A DNA stretch of 5,911 nt. Origin: Burkholderiales bacterium. GTDB taxonomy: Bacteria > Pseudomonadota > Gammaproteobacteria > Burkholderiales > Chitinimonadaceae. Within the stretch, counting starts at the first letter, position 1. The number at the start of each line of letters is the position of its first letter. Shown piece by piece: positions 5,077 through 5,911 of the stretch. The translations under genes were made by a program, and so were the position numbers. Where the stretch lies: contig JAFAKZ010000585.1 of NCBI GenBank assembly GCA_019234745.1, positions 1 through 5,911 on the forward strand, read 5' to 3'. Below the pieces are notes generated by a model that searched no databases, was not told the origin of the DNA, and saw only the letters and a list, made by a program, of their open reading frames with translations.

Positions 5077-5911
5077 CGATGCGCTCACGCCGCCCCCTGC
5101 CAGCATCCCCAGCCCGCCAGCGCGGCATCGCCATCATCACGGCCGTTGCGGTTGCGGCGCTCGTCGCCTCTATCGCCGCCTTCATGGCTTTCCGCGAAAA
5201 CCTGTGGCTGCGCCAGGTAGAGAACCAACACGACCTGGCCCAGGCGCAGATGGTGGCGCATGCTTCCATCGACTACACACGATTGATCCTGCAGGAAGCC
5301 GGTCGCAACAGCAGCGTCGACAGCGCCATACAGGAATGGACCACGCCCATCACCAGTATGCCCGTGGAGCAGGGCAGCGCCGGCGGCCACATCTCGGATG
5401 TGCAGGGCAAGTTCAATATCAACAACCTGATCCTCAACGGCGCGCAGGTCAGCCAGCCCGACCTCGATACCTTCAAGCGCCTGTTGGAAGAGGTTGGCTT
5501 GTCGGCCGACCTCGCCCCTGCCGTGCTTGACTGGATCGATACCGACAGCGATACGCGCGACCCGGGCGGTGCCGAAGACCCATACTACCTGTCGCTCGAC
5601 CGGCCGCGCCGCGCAGCCAACCGCACCATGTTCGATATCAGCGAGCTGGCCCAGGTGAAGGGCTTCAACGAGCAATCGGTGAAGCTGCTGGCGCCTTTCG
5701 TCGTCGCGCTGCCGCAGCGCAAGCCGGTGAACATCAACTTCGCCCCGCCCGAAGTGCTGGCTGCCATGCTGCCCTCGCTCGACATCGCCACGGCCAAGAA
5801 CATCGCGCTGTCTGTGCGTACCCAACCCTTCGCCAACCTCGACGACTTCCGCAAGGCGCTGTCTGAGAAGGCCGCAGCCGAGGTTCAGTCCGACTATATG
5901 GACGTCAAGAG
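5073..5911 (+). CDS. gspK: Type II secretion system minor pseudopilin GspK (3' end outside window)
   Basis: GspK is the large minor pseudopilin that caps the pseudopilus tip. The frame is open from ATG 5073 to the window edge (279 codons of a protein usually about 300-340). The leader is Arg-rich and ends QRG18^IAIITAV; Thr occupies mature +5 in place of Glu, as expected for GspK. A hydrophobic helix runs from 19 to about 40. Further on are DVQGKFNINNL (109-119), the family motif DWIDTDSD (153-160) with GAEDPYY (166-172), whose acidic residues fit the known metal-binding loop, and MFDISELAQVKGF, VNINFAPPEVLAAML and PFANLDDFRKAL, all typical of the GspK helical domain. The start overlaps the gspJ stop in ATGA and no ribosome site is visible; a second ATG at 5079 is an alternative. 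Translation is therefore probably coupled to gspJ. Confidence 0.95.
   Translation, partial: MTMRSRRPLPASPARQRGIAIITAVAVAALVASIAAFMAFRENLWLRQVENQHDLAQAQMVAHASIDYTRLILQEAGRNSSVDSAIQEWTTPITSMPVEQGSAGGHISDVQGKFNINNLILNGAQVSQPDLDTFKRLLEEVGLSADLAPAVLDWIDTDSDTRDPGGAEDPYYLSLDRPRRAANRTMFDISELAQVKGFNEQSVKLLAPFVVALPQRKPVNINFAPPEVLAAMLPSLDIATAKNIALSVRTQPFANLDDFRKALSEKAAAEVQSDYMDVK

Noticed and set aside
5127..5141. GspK lacking Glu at mature position 5 as a defect
   Set aside because: Absence of Glu5 is a known normal feature of GspK, which caps the pseudopilus tip.
5042..5530. Plus-strand open frame (162 codons) across the gspJ-gspK junction
   Set aside because: It is in another frame from both gspJ and gspK, rich in Pro, Arg and His, and has no family pattern; GspK motifs are clear in the frame from 5073.

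Overview
The window is a high-GC, densely coded stretch of a bacterial chromosome with every supportable gene on the + strand. Codon use, the PurU C-terminus and the type II secretion (T2SS) gene set suggest a betaproteobacterium, most likely Burkholderiales (Oxalobacteraceae-like). That placement rests on family resemblance from memory and was not searched.

Layout: (1) 2-331, the 3' end of purU (formyltetrahydrofolate deformylase), a housekeeping gene. (2) 332-503, a short non-coding stretch without a convincing terminator or promoter. (3) 504-893, a small predicted lipoprotein of unknown function. (4) 961-1578, an unrecognised five-helix membrane protein ending 12 nt before gspF. (5) 1591-5911, a T2SS gene run: gspF, a MazG-like nucleotide pyrophosphohydrolase gene, then gspG, gspH, gspI, gspJ and gspK, the last cut by the window edge.

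GspF is the inner-membrane platform protein of the T2SS. GspG is the major pseudopilin. GspH, GspI, GspJ and GspK are minor pseudopilins; in characterised systems I-J-K form the pseudopilus tip complex and H joins it to the G shaft. All four of G, H, I and J show the prepilin-peptidase motif G^FTLIE with Glu at mature position 5. GspK shows G^IAIIT, lacking that Glu as is normal for this subunit. Tight spacing (ATGA overlaps at G and K, 23-nt overlaps at H/I and I/J) supports one translationally coupled operon.

The window is mostly a conventional secretion operon. The points that merit a second look are the MazG-like enzyme gene inside it, the unknown membrane protein directly upstream of gspF, the absence of gspE/gspD/gspC next to gspF on the visible side, and the ambiguous start of gspH. 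I saw no RNA gene, mobile element, CRISPR array or clearly novel system.
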